Part shown: piece by piece, positions 34,701 to 41,817 of the stretch
Layout: each line of letters starts with the position of its first letter
How positions within the stretch are numbered: the stretch's first letter is position 1
Assembly: GCA_959347315.1 (NCBI GenBank)
Contig: OY365822.1
Location: 14,956,519 to 15,020,518 of the forward strand
DNA length: 64,000 bases
Direction: 5' to 3'
DNA from: Bimastos eiseni
Lineage: Eukaryota; Annelida; Clitellata; Crassiclitellata; Lumbricidae
Program-made: the position numbers and the translations under genes
The notes under the pieces: generated by a model
The model's input: the letters and a program-made list of their open reading frames with translations, nothing else
Told to the model about the DNA's origin: nothing
Databases searched by the model: none

Positions 34701-37322
34701 ATATAGCGCCTCTTCTATAATAGAGGTGACTGTTATACAGGTGACAGTTATAAGAACCTTATTTTAAGACCTGGCTCAGCTGGCTGTCGTGTGTCGTGTA
34801 GCGTTACGCAGTTTGAAAATTACGATTACGATTCTGAATATCAGTCTTGGATTAGTCCGCTGTCAGCAGTCAGCTATATAATAAGTTTTGGTCGGGGATC
34901 TAAGAGTTTCTTAGCTTCTTAAATATAATCTCTTAAGATTTTGCAAGTTGTTTCCCTAGTCATAGTTCAAAACACTGAATAGGTTAACATAATTACAGAA
35001 AGTCCATCTAAATTATAACATGTCATTGAACAGCAACGTTCCAACAAGGAGCGATTTTAATAGGTTCAGACTTTTGTTCAGAAGGTGTTACGGGTGTCTT
35101 CGCGTCTTCCGCCAATGATTATTACTTCCATGACCATTTAACACCTATAAGTAATCACTAACGCTACACCTAAATCCCGAATAATCTTAATATCCATTGC
35201 TTTCAGTGCCAGGAGGGGCTGGCGGTTGCTCCTTTTCGCAAGCTTACCCAAACACAAATATCTACGGTGGAATGGCTAACCCAGCGTCGTCCCTTACTGA
35301 CTGCCAAGCGGCCTGTGCAATGAATTCCAGCTGTCAGGGAATTGATTGGGCGCCAGGCAACTCAGCTGGACAACAGTGCTTCCTACTCAACACGACGATG
35401 AACAAGAATTCTAACATCAACGGAGTCACTCACTACGACTACACCTGCAACGGAAGTACGACCAGCGCACATTCGCCATCTTTCACTTATGTTGCATAAA
35501 TAATTTATGAATTATTCTATCTTAGATAATAGTTAGATTGACGTATCTTAACTCAATTGCATTGTACAATATTTGATCATTTAGTTAAGACAAACGTGAA
35601 ACCAAATTAACTGAACGGGTATCTGTGTAGGTATGAGTGGAAGCACTACAATGCCAGGAACCGGTTTTTCATCTACAACTATCTCAACAACAGGTTGGTC
35701 TAAATTTGGATCAGAGTCTACCGATAGGTTTTATTACGACCAAATTTTACCCTAATCTTTGCCAAACCTAAAATATAGCAAAAGGCTCTGCCAGAACCAA
35801 TACTAAAGTTTTGCATCCAATGCGATATTAATCCAATCACCAACTCAAATCCTTACCTTTACTTTTACCCAAACCCCAGACCTGAAATTCATTGTTATCA
35901 TATTCGCAAGCCAACTTGTAGCTATAAACCCAGGCTGAACCATTACTTCAATTCTAGTTCAATTCCTAATTCTAGGAACGGTTGGGCGAATTCTAACCAT
36001 ATTATTCTAATCCAAACCCAACATTAACTTCAAACGGAGTCCCGATTCAAATTCCAAGTCTAGTTCTAACTCCCACCCTAAAAGTACCCCATCATCAACC
36101 TTTGTCCAAATCCAATCTGTCTGTAGGCCTAACCTTTATTCTAACTCAGACCCATACTCTGAGCCAGAACCCATCCTAACACCTTACGGAAATTAGTAAG
36201 TATAGAGAAAAATGGTGTGCCAAGGCAGGTAAACGGTTTGGTATGGTCAGATAATGCATCTTGAAGAAGGTTCTGATTGGATATGACAGACTGTGGTGTA
36301 AGGTTAAGTTTTAAGGAGCAAGTGTGCAAATGCTATGCTGCATGACAAATGGTGACTAAAGGTGAGGCTATAGTTTATGAATAGCAAAGTGTGGTAGGAT
36401 AAACCGAAGTTAGCAAGCTAAAAGTAAAAGGAAGTTAAGGTACTGAAACACTGTTGGACTCTAGTCGCTGTCTCACCTTAGGATTTGCAATTGACTTTCT
36501 GTGAAGTTCTATTGTTTTCTGTTAGTTGTTCAATTTAAGAGTGTCCTGTCTCAGCTTTGGTTACCCACCGCTGCCTAAATTCTGGATTCCCTGACTTACT
36601 AGACCTCGACTGCTCTCTCCCTCGCAGGATCTTCTTCCCATTCTCTCGGTCCTCTACGATGCAGTATCGTGCTTATTTGGTTGTAGGCCCGACTGCTTGG
36701 AATGGCCTTACGTTGGATCTTCATATCTTGCCTAGAAACTCTATACCCAATTTTTATTCTACTTTGAGATCTGGCAATCTTCTTTGTCTGAGAGATTGGA
36801 CTGGGAAATTGAGTGGATTTCTTGAAGAGGCGCTTTAACAAATTTTTTTGATTAACTGATTGACTGACTGACTGACTGGCTAACTGATTGATTAATTGAC
36901 TGATTGTTTCATTGATTGCAATTCGTTGGATCGATCGAGCGAATGAGCGATTGATACACAGGGTTACGATTTTTAGTGGGGGTTTCACTTTAGTCGATAA
37001 TCGACAGAAGTTGCCGGTTATGTCACGGTGCTATAGAAGTCAAAACACTAGATCAGATCGGGTTAGATGAAAGCTAAAAGTGCAATTTTATGTTTTAGTT
37101 TGTTGGAATAGATTTATCGATACACTAATTTACGGAGGAACCCAGAATCCGGCCACTTCGGTGAATGATTGCTTCAATGCGTGCTTAGCTCAAGGAAGAG
37201 CGAATTGTATCAGCATTGACTGGTCAAGAACCAACGCAGTTGGGACTCAGTGCTTCCTACTGAGAACCACGACGGGTAAAAATCCAGGCCCTGGAGTCGA
37301 CCACTACGACTACATCTGCTGA
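17938..37322 (+). CDS. Secreted seven-domain PAN/Apple-like protein, complete 12-exon gene model
   Basis: Exons: 17,938-18,001; 21,983-22,213; 22,823-22,855; 23,743-23,979; 24,471-24,515; 26,312-26,545; 31,191-31,445; 33,790-34,038; 34,562-34,588; 35,207-35,455; 35,631-35,693; 37,099-37,322. Every junction is phase 1 and the sum is 1,911 nt (636 residues plus TGA), so the model closes without forcing. The order is signal peptide, then seven six-cysteine modules, with short Ser/Thr/Pro-rich linkers around modules 2, 5 and 6. PAN/Apple domains are known to bind proteins or carbohydrates outside the cell. An adhesion, immune-recognition or secretion role is inference. No membrane anchor is seen after the last module, so a soluble product is expected. 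A second copy of the gene's end lies at 1-219. Alternative splicing that skips any module would keep frame. Exon boundaries are predicted from sequence only. Confidence 0.8.
18146..18440 (+). mobile_element. Non-LTR retrotransposon 3' fragment
   Basis: Encodes RSLRSNERGLLIVPFARTTT and WSTLPLALRL, the C-terminal tail of a CR1/L2-type ORF2. A TCGCTATGTAAAT motif and GAATGAATGAAT tail follow. It lies in intron 1. Close relatives are at 25,340-25,615 and, antisense, at 52,784-53,170. Confidence 0.75.
18470..18655. repeat. AT-rich ATA/ATT/ATC simple repeat
   Basis: Degenerate trinucleotide repeat that yields Ile/Met-rich open frames on both strands, which are not genes. Confidence 0.85.
18838..18925 (-). 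mobile_element. Short 3' relic of a REL-type retroelement
   Basis: On the - strand this matches the 3' end of the element at 20,283-20,861: a GTCAGTCTGCATC-like stretch and a CTTTTTCATGCAGCTAT-like stretch. It is under 100 bp and joined directly to another relic at 18,925. Confidence 0.5.
18925..19020 (+). mobile_element. Small CR1-like fragment
   Basis: Encodes LAKSLKLSHSKGIDDIDPIM and AITSLPA, matching the finger region of the antisense CR1 relic near 14,280 and the sense element near 9,540. It is a fragment captured between two REL-type relics. Confidence 0.6.
19020..19975 (+). mobile_element. Decayed REL-type retroelement fragment, split by a SINE
   Basis: Matches the element at 4,615-5,875: a RTLCVDCPSLTRFDSLL-like patch (19,025), LSDEVIRIAVGIRLGTKLSE (19,205), a zinc-knuckle remnant and the endonuclease tail (KRAKYASITRTHAFV near 19,578). 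Frames shift several times and the RPD/WDV region is damaged. A SINE interrupts it at 19,661. Confidence 0.7.
19661..19868 (+). mobile_element. tRNA-derived SINE with perfect 12-bp target duplication
   Basis: An A-box-like GTGGCCTAGTGG and B-box-like GGTTCGAACTC are followed by TGTAGCGACCTTGAACAAG (CORE-like) and a (CAT)n tail. TTGGAGTTGGGA occurs at both 19,649-19,660 and 19,869-19,880. The interrupted REL-element sequence resumes after the second copy. Confidence 0.85.
20192..20279 (+). repeat. (ATT)n microsatellite
   Basis: Long near-perfect ATT run adjoining the 3' end of the antisense element at 20,283. It probably grew from that element's AAT tail. Confidence 0.9.
20283..20861 (-). mobile_element. 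Antisense REL-type retroelement fragment, second family
   Basis: The - strand reads APHAGDWLFALSVTSCGLRL, then DDEAVRISVGLRLGTRICEP. A zinc knuckle follows (CPCGSRVNAEGAHGLSC, about 20,625) and then RHAALNDIISRSLTR. It then jumps to PLAFETMSPVNNDGMDFIKD and a CIQGFNA-like tail (20,300-20,480), so the catalytic endonuclease core between them has been lost. The protein differs clearly from the element at 4,615, so two families are present. ATT tracts flank both sides. Confidence 0.7.
20861..20960 (+). repeat. (ATT)n microsatellite
   Basis: ATT/ACT run that gives Ile- and Asn-rich frames with no coding meaning. Confidence 0.9.
21566..21745 (-). mobile_element. Antisense tRNA-derived SINE
   Basis: The - strand reads GTTCTGTGCCTTG, a B-box-like CCGGTTCAAATCGACC, GTAGCGACCTTGGACAACTTG and GCTCACCCATAATTGT. 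It is the same family as 3,271 and 43,740. It lies 240 bp before the first PAN exon. Confidence 0.65.
21983..22213 (+). CDS. Exon 2: PAN/Apple-like module 1
   Basis: Acceptor TTTCCTTTTCAG ends at 21,982. The donor GTAATT starts at 22,214. The length of 231 nt is divisible by three, phase 1 at both ends. Six cysteines are arranged C, CQAYC, CAGIDW, CF, C. The landmarks are LIYGGMQ at the start, GIDW before the fifth cysteine and GVDHYDNIC at the end. Confidence 0.85.
22352..22425 (-). mobile_element. LINE-type 3'-end relic
   Basis: ATTCATTCATTC followed by TTTTTATATAGCGGATC is the reverse of the GCGCTATATAAAT plus (GAAT)n tail seen at 25,577. Only the tail is left. Confidence 0.5.
22823..22855 (+). 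CDS. Exon 3: linker mini-exon (11 codons)
   Basis: TTTATTTACTCAG acceptor, 33 nt coding for a Ser/Thr/Gly/Pro stretch (STLTTLPGTG), then consensus donor GTAAGT at 22,856. Phase 1 at both ends. Likely a flexible, O-glycosylatable linker between modules 1 and 2. Confidence 0.7.
23050..23590 (+). repeat. Degenerate GGACGGA minisatellite in intron 3
   Basis: Purine-rich units near GGACGGAAAAGCGGACGGAT and GGATGGAAGAACGGACTGA repeat for over 500 bp. Arg/Gly/Lys-rich frames on + and Ser/Val/Phe/Pro-rich frames on - come from it. Confidence 0.9.
23743..23979 (+). CDS. Exon 4: PAN/Apple-like module 2
   Basis: Acceptor TTTCATTGCCAG, donor GTACGA at 23,980, 237 nt, phase 1 at both ends. Encodes CSFSQAYPNTNIYGGMANP, CQAACAMNSSCQGIDW, QQCFLL and HYDYTC: the full six-cysteine pattern. 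It differs from module 6 (35,207) at only two silent sites over their shared 227 bp. Confidence 0.85.
24471..24515 (+). CDS. Exon 5: linker mini-exon (15 codons)
   Basis: Long pyrimidine tract and TTTCCTTCAG acceptor, 45 nt, donor GTGAGT at 24,516, phase 1 at both ends. Encodes NQTTQMPPPRFVSR, a Pro/Thr-rich linker. Confidence 0.7.
24540..25620 (+). mobile_element. CR1/L2-type non-LTR retrotransposon fragment in intron 5
   Basis: Reverse-transcriptase palm motif HLYSDDVQAYLH (about 24,700), then LKTWMASNRLGLNP, DLGVMLDQELTFASHI, and the C-terminal RSLRSTELGMLIVPFARTTT (25,350). The 3' end is GGGGCGCTATATAAAT with a GAATGAACGAATGAA tail. Frame breaks near 24,868 and 25,083 show it is dead. 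Confidence 0.8.
25932..26124 (-). mobile_element. Antisense tRNA-derived SINE
   Basis: The - strand reads GTGTGGCACGGTCGCCGATT, a B-box-like GGGTTCGACCCTCG, TGTAGGGACCTTGAGCAAG and GCTCTGCAGTACAACTGCAA. It is a longer relative of the nested SINE at 3,396. Confidence 0.7.
26312..26545 (+). CDS. Exon 6: PAN/Apple-like module 3
   Basis: Acceptor CATCGTTGCCAG ends at 26,311. The exon is 234 nt, phase 1 in and phase 1 out. It is followed by GCAAGT at 26,546, read as a GC-type donor with a strong AAG|GCAAGT context. Encodes CMTTIDV, GCLPACLKIGPCLGIDINP, the classic PAN-like CWFH and IRCPEE at the end: six cysteines. It is more diverged than modules 1, 2 and 7. Confidence 0.75.
26589..26919. mobile_element. 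Foldback-type element with TTCGATAGTCCGAAGG word ends
   Basis: The left end has AGTCCGAAGGTTCGATAGTCC. The right end has at least three copies of the inverse word (CGAACCTTCGGACTAT). ACCGACTGACTG occurs at both 26,577-26,588 and 26,920-26,931, which may be a target duplication or simple repeat. The middle is unrelated AT-rich sequence without coding. A relative lies at 43,195-43,400. Confidence 0.6.
26920..27065 (+). repeat. Degenerate (GACT)n/(GGCT)n repeat
   Basis: Tetranucleotide array with GACTGACTGACTG and GGCTGGCTGGCTG blocks. Confidence 0.9.
27840..28010 (+). mobile_element. RTE-associated short repeat
   Basis: Shares ATTTGGGAGTGATCGGTC, GTTGATCAAAATTTTTGTG and a CATACTTTTCTTCTT end with 30,045-30,190. 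It abuts the antisense RTE-type element at 27,983. Confidence 0.5.
27983..29560 (-). mobile_element. Antisense RTE-type non-LTR retrotransposon fragment
   Basis: On the - strand: RWTAYCRGLYTE and ITEDEVRKAIKRLKNNKSPG (29,100-29,250), CNNYRTIALISHLGKVLM (28,900), a KKEFDSVDQ palm segment (28,690), the catalytic INNLRFADDVDIL (28,570) and a thumb to about 27,990. Frameshifts separate the blocks. The endonuclease is not seen. It lies within intron 6. Confidence 0.8.
29561..29963. other. Intronic sequence with a LINE-tail relic
   Basis: TTTTATATAGCGCATCGAAT near 29,646 is another antisense GCGCTATATAA-type tail. Nothing else recognised. Confidence 0.4.
29964..30200 (+). mobile_element. RTE-type short repeat
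   Basis: Starts with CTAGCTCAAGTACCCGGCTT, continues with ATTTGGGAGCAATCGGTC and ends near CATACGTACTTTTCTTCTTC. It matches 27,270-27,310 and 27,840-28,010 in parts. Confidence 0.5.
30620..30645. repeat. (AT)n microsatellite
   Basis: Short AT run in intron 6. The rest of 30,200-31,190 shows no recognisable element. Confidence 0.8.
31191..31445 (+). CDS. Exon 7: PAN/Apple-like module 4
   Basis: Acceptor TTCATTTTCTTGTAG ends at 31,190. The donor is a perfect GTAAGT at 31,446. 255 nt, phase 1 at both ends. Six cysteines: CYPRF, CLSFC, CVGVDY, CTYY and a final RCSP. It is longer and more diverged than the IYGG modules, with GVDY replacing GIDW. Confidence 0.75.
31702..31752. repeat. (TA)n microsatellite
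   Basis: About 25 TA units, 45 bp before a hAT-type element. Confidence 0.9.
31798..32030. mobile_element. hAT-type MITE with perfect 8-bp target duplication
   Basis: Starts CAGGGGTGTAGCAAG and ends with the inverse of CAGAGGTGTAACAAG. CATACGTG flanks both sides (31,790-31,797 and 32,031-32,038). The CAG-starting inverted ends and 8-bp duplication are the known hAT signature. 233 bp, no coding, G/C-rich subterminal tracts. Confidence 0.85.
32039..33465. other. Intronic sequence without recognised elements
   Basis: Part of intron 7. A CTTATATAGCGCGG tail relic occurs near 32,502. Several open frames of 60-110 codons on both strands lack domain or splice support. Confidence 0.4.
33470..33760 (+). 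repeat. Degenerate TGTGACCTCTGTGGCC minisatellite next to exon 8
   Basis: About 15-bp units (GTGACCTCTGTGGCCTATGTG and variants) end about 30 bp before the acceptor of exon 8, so they form part of its upstream pyrimidine-rich region. The Val/Thr/Cys-rich frames here are not exons. Confidence 0.85.
33790..34038 (+). CDS. Exon 8: PAN/Apple-like module 5
   Basis: Acceptor GTCGACTTTTTCAG ends at 33,789. Donor GTACGT at 34,039. 249 nt, phase 1 at both ends. Cysteines: CTTF, CLNSC, CEAYQF, CTLAD, final REICN. It has YQF where other modules have IDW, and is the most diverged module. Confidence 0.75.
34562..34588 (+). CDS. Exon 9: linker mini-exon (9 codons)
   Basis: Acceptor GGTTTATTTTTCAG, 27 nt encoding SMIAPTPS, donor GTGAGT at 34,589, phase 1 at both ends. 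It is the smallest exon and depends on strong splice sites at both sides. Confidence 0.65.
35207..35455 (+). CDS. Exon 10: PAN/Apple-like module 6
   Basis: Acceptor CATTGCTTTCAG ends at 35,206. Donor GTACGA at 35,456. 249 nt, phase 1 at both ends. From its first cysteine on it matches module 2 except for two silent changes. It begins with an extra Gly-rich stretch (PGGAGG). Identity runs about 30 bp into the following intron and then stops. Confidence 0.85.
35631..35693 (+). CDS. Exon 11: Ser/Thr-rich linker exon (21 codons)
   Basis: Acceptor TATCTGTGTAG, 63 nt, donor GTTGGT at 35,694, phase 1 at both ends. Encodes GSTTMPGTGFSSTTIST, a likely O-glycosylated spacer before the last module. The donor is weaker than the others. 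Confidence 0.65.
35700..36540. other. Intron 11 sequence
   Basis: AT-rich with many AACCC/CCAAA words (35,750-36,160). No recognised element or gene. Confidence 0.4.
36545..36900 (+). mobile_element. Non-LTR retrotransposon 3' fragment
   Basis: Encodes the C-terminal tail RRIFFPFSRSSTMQYRAYLV, VGPTAWNGLTLDL and a closing EEAL stop. GAGGCGCTTTAACAAATTTT and a (GACT)n tail follow. It sits just before the last exon of the PAN gene. Confidence 0.7.
37099..37322 (+). CDS. Exon 12: PAN/Apple-like module 7 and stop
   Basis: Acceptor TTTTATGTTTTAG ends at 37,098, phase 1. Encodes CWNRFIDTLIYGG, CFNACLAQGRANCISIDW, QCFLL and HYDYIC, then TGA at 37,320-37,322. In the internal modules a Gly or Gln codon stands at the position of this stop, just before a phase-1 donor. 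Here GTAGGT still follows at 37,324. The terminal exon may thus have arisen from an internal module by one stop mutation. Confidence 0.85.
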
Positions 37323-37334
37323 AGTAGGTAAAGC

Positions 37335-37340
37335 AATAAA
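37335..37340 (+). terminator. Polyadenylation signal AATAAA of the PAN gene
   Basis: Same position relative to the stop as at 232-237 in the upstream copy. Confidence 0.55.
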
Positions 37341-37936
37341 AAATACTCCGTAATGTAACAATGGCTAAGTCACATATAAATGCGATTAACTGATTCATTT
37401 TTCTGCGTAGATTCCTTCTCATTACAAATTCTCGCAATTTTAGTTCCAATACTGTTTTAGAATAAATAATTACACCACTGGTACAGAATCGAGGGCACAT
37501 AATTAATACTACACTGAGCTGCAGTACTATGGCTGTGAGAGTCGACTGCGAAACTTGAATTACAATGAAATCCTGTAATAAGCAATGAAACATTAAACAA
37601 TGCATTTGGCCTTACTCTGCCACTTGATGCAATGCAATATTCTTCCTTGCTATCTTATGCCATGCGATGAAATGAGATACATACAATTCTACATTAAGCC
37701 ATGTGATGCTATACATTGTTGCAATATTATGAAATCCAATGCAATGCAATTGCAGTGCTATGCCAAGTCACACAATATTTCTGACTGTGGCTTAATTTGG
37801 TGTGCCATCAGTTGATGCCCGGTGCATTCGACGTATGCGCTATAAAATTTACTAATTACTGACACTGCACTGATTGGATGTAACATATAACATGACGATG
37901 TGGTTGTATTGAGGTCGATATAATATAGGGCGATAT

Positions 37937-39460
37937 CAGGGCTTAAAGTGTGCCTGGACGGTCATGGACGGCGTCCAGTCACTTATTTTCGAGGCTGGAC
38001 GCCGTCATGCCACTTATTTGGCCAGCAGAGCCTGGACGCCGTCCATAAACGTCCATGCAACAGTACAATTCCTCTATATGCGTACTTTATTATCAACAGG
38101 AAATAGAGTGGAAAAAAATTTCGTGCTTCGCGCGTTTACAAACTTTTTTCACAACTTTCAAAACGATGCCGGTGTCACTAGCCCCTTGTCGACAATTTCA
38201 CAAAGGAGAGCAATTCTCTGTATGCTTTAAATAAAACAAATATTTTACCAACAAATAATTGACGACAATATAATGGTTAATGCACAAAAAACCTAACGAA
38301 TAATAATTTTTTTTTCGTCCATTGTATTTGATTAAGTAGAAGTTTGATTGATAATAATTATAATGATTGCAAATCCAGCTTCTGCTTCAGCAAGAACAAT
38401 TTTTATCAATTCAATTTCTATTTAGGAAAATATTAATTTCGATGATCCAACTTTTACTTGAGTAGGCATTATATTCATCTAAAAGAGCGTCTGTTTTGGA
38501 AGAATTTCGTTCACAAATCCAACTTCTATTCCAGCATCATTAATATCACAGATCCAACTTCTATTTTAACGAACAGAGTGGACCATAGTGCACGAACCAT
38601 TTGTCGTCGACTTAGTATGTTATTTTTCTGCCTTTCGCAATCATTAGTTCTTAACTTTTTGACACTAATGGCCGTCCATAAATGACGTCACGCACCTAGA
38701 GGGAGGGGTCACAAATTTGTGACGATGTGTGACAAGAGGAGAGGGAGTCGACCAAGTGTGACGTCACATAATCACATCAAAATACGTAATTTTTCTAAAA
38801 ACTTACACTCAATTAAACAAGTTCCACTTAATCACCAGTAGTTGCTACCACAAAAAAAATTATTCAAAAACACAAACTATGGTTATCGTAGTCTTAATTC
38901 TTGCACTGTCTACTTCTGCGCTCACTGTGAATTGTGTAACTCTCAAGCAGGAATCAATTATCCCGCCCAAACACACAGGCCACAGAGAATCGCTGAAACG
39001 GAGAAAATGGAGTATGCAGACTGGATAGAATCTGTAATTTCTTCCATGATGGAGAATTTTGCTTCAGCCTCGGAGAATAAGAATCATAAAGTTTGGATTG
39101 CTTCAAGTTATTGTTATTAAACATTTTTAATAATTGTACTGATTCTGCCAGAGATTTTCATCGTGAGGAATGCAGAAGATTGTAATCATTATAGGCTACT
39201 TTCTCCATTTTTCAAGTAGTTTTATGGTTATAATTAAGTTTTTTGATAATTATAAGAAAATTTGCATTAGATTCCGGACATCTGGGTTGTTTTGGGAGGG
39301 GGTCATGGCCTTGTGACGTTACGTCATATTTTAGGGGGTCATGACATTTGTGACGACGTGTGACGAAGGGGGGGGGGTAAAAATATCGTAAATTGCGTGG
39401 CGTCATTTATGGACGGCCCCCTAGCGTCCAGGCACATATTTTTTTACACTTTAAGCACTG
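37937..39460. mobile_element. hAT-like element, copy-B specific
   Basis: Ends CAGGGCTTAAAGTGTGCCTG and, inverted, CAGTGCTTAAAGTG with GTGCCTGGACG further in. It is flanked by GGCGATAT (37,929-37,936) and AACGATAT (39,461-39,468). Copy A at 826-833 shows the unoccupied GGCGATAT site. 1,524 bp with no transposase frame, so it is non-autonomous. Another element is nested at 38,669. Confidence 0.8.
38669..39420. mobile_element. Nested inverted-repeat element
   Basis: The left end GGCCGTCCATAAATGACGTC and the inverted right end share about 25 bp, and both ends carry GTCACAAATTTGTGAC-like and GTGTGACGAAG-like subterminal words. A 92-codon frame at 38,842-39,120 has no recognised domain. The family is not certain (ISL2EU-like ends are one possibility). 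It sits wholly inside the hAT-like element. Confidence 0.6.
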
Positions 39461-40431
39461 AACGATATCCATGGAGAGTGAAATGCCAAGGCAATGCAAT
39501 ACTTGGCAGTGAGAATTATCTAAGCGCTATATAGGAAGCACCGTGAAATGAAGAGCTGTAGATTTAATTAATACTGTGCAATTGCTATTTGTAATTGTCA
39601 CTATCCATCAGAAATTTTGTTTTCCACCTACGTTATTTTTTTATCGCCCCAGGTGGGCTATTAAACTATTAGTTTAATATGATAAAGATTTGACAGCATT
39701 TAGATTAGCATTGTTTTATAATTTAAAATGTATTTTGAAGCGGATGCCTAGTTTAAGCACCCATATTCTTCACGTCGACCTCGTCGTTTCAACACTAACT
39801 CATCTGCCAATGCTCCACTGACTTCATCGTGGAAAGAAATCAATGACCGTGACCAATTCCAGACCAGGAAAATCATTAAATTCTCCACTGTCGAATAAGC
39901 TTTCGACCTTGGATCATTATTGACATTGTTAATAACTAACAAATATCCATAAACACTGTCTCTTAATCTGACTTTTAACTAGCTATAATAGTTCGTAACT
40001 ACAATTCATTATTATAATTATACATTATGTGCGTCATAACTGATGTAACTCATATTTTGACTGACGTACACCCGTATATTTGTATGTGTGCATTCATTCA
40101 TCAGTGCACTGATATAATGCATCTCTAAGATGTATCTGTGCACCTCTTGTCCAGGCGAACGAGAACAGTCTCCAAGTGTATGCATATGGAAAGTGGAAAA
40201 AGAAGAGCAGTTCCATGAGAGGTTAGCCTCCAGATTTAACCATAAGCATGGATTGTCAGTGACTTCAACTTCTTAATCTCGAAAAATGAAAACGGGTCAC
40301 CAGTCTCTCTCTCTCTCTCTCGCCGTCTGATCTTTCCACTGACATATGTTATAGGACTACATTGGCCTATAAGCCTACTTTTATTAACAGGCTTAACACA
40401 CCAATGTCACGTTCTCCTGGCGGGGAACAGA

Positions 40432-41170
40432 CATTTGCCCCCCCCAGACAAAAGCCCCCAGACAAATGCCACCCCGAACATTTGCCCCACCGGACAAAAG
40501 TCCCCCCCCCCATTTTGGGTAGGACATTTGCCCCCCGGACAAATGCCCCCCCCCCTAGTGTGAAGTATGAACGGATGATAACAAGGATAATCTATTTAAC
40601 TGCCATTATGTAAAATATATGAAAACAAGCAACTAATTATCGTGTCGTATAGGAGACAAAGTGAGTTGAGTTCTGAATCTTTATTTATCTTGCTGGATGC
40701 ATAAAATTAATACTGCATACAGTCCGTGACACGCCTTAATAATCGGTAAAGGTCAGCAAAAGTAAGCAGCTACAGTTGGTTAGCAAATCGTCATCTCCCG
40801 TTAATAAGAGTGAGAGTGGGTGAATACCTCTATATAGATGATAATCTCAGACTATAAGCCGTGAAGATGTCAATGTCGCATAAAAACATTCATTATCTAC
40901 AGCAGCCTTTATATATCACGTGGTATCAATTGGCTTCTTCATTCGTCAGCAAACTGTGCAGGTATTGGAACCAAGGTAATATATCAACCCGCTAACAATA
41001 AATATTTTACAGGTTTGATAACACGTAGCCGACACATGCATACAACCATGCAACATATGCACACACATACAAGCATAATTTAGGCGAGCTTATGGTCTAC
41101 ACGGAAGGGCTTTTCTCCTAGTTGGGAGGGGCTTTTGTCCGGGGGTTTTTGTCCGGGGACTCGGGGAGCA
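40432..41170. mobile_element. Foldback-type element with GGACAAAAGCCCC word ends
   Basis: The left end (40,432-40,555) strings together ACATTTGCCCC, CAGACAAAAGCCCC, CCGGACAAATGCC and similar words. The right end (41,110-41,170) carries the inverse (GGGGCTTTTGTCCGGGGG). The pattern CATTTTGGGTAGGACA at 40,519 also occurs, slightly changed, in the element at 53,170. Copy A lacks the insertion. No coding. Confidence 0.65.
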
Positions 41171-41817
41171 AATGTTCTACACTCACTTCTTGCAGTATCG
41201 CTACGACAACGTGAATAAGTTCATTGTTCATTATACGCACTCTGGCATACTACACATTCATAAAATAACAATCGCAATAGTTCTGGTTCTAAAGAAATCA
41301 GGAAGTGCGTTATCTATACCTGGGTCTGGTACTACAGGAATAAACAGGACTTTACATTACAATTTTTTACATTACAATGCAGCAACCCCTTCCTTACAAT
41401 ACGCTTGCACTGTGCCCCAAATCGAATTCAGTTTCTCACAGTCACTTGTACAATCTGTACACTGTGTTCATTTTCGCTTGGCTAGGATTACTCTCTATTG
41501 GTTAAACGTTAAGCTTGACAGATATAATTATGACGTTAATCTTAATTTTCCGTTTTGCGATATAAAGACTATTCAACTGTATATTTTTACTGCGGTTATT
41601 CAGGTTCATTGCATGATAACATTGTTTAAATTAACGTAGATTAGATAGGATTTAATGACTTTCTAGCTCATCCGTTTGTTTTTATTTTATTTAAAGCGAT
41701 CTTCTATTCACTTGAGCTGTCGATAATGATTCTCAAATGTTAAACGACTCTTACATTTTGCATAATCAAAATACTAGCTGGTCTGCAATTGCTTGGAGTT
41801 GTCGGCTGAAAGATAGA

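Noticed and set aside
38842..39120. 92-codon frame inside the nested element as a transposase remnant
   Set aside because: No catalytic or DNA-binding motif seen and too short. Left as part of the element without function.
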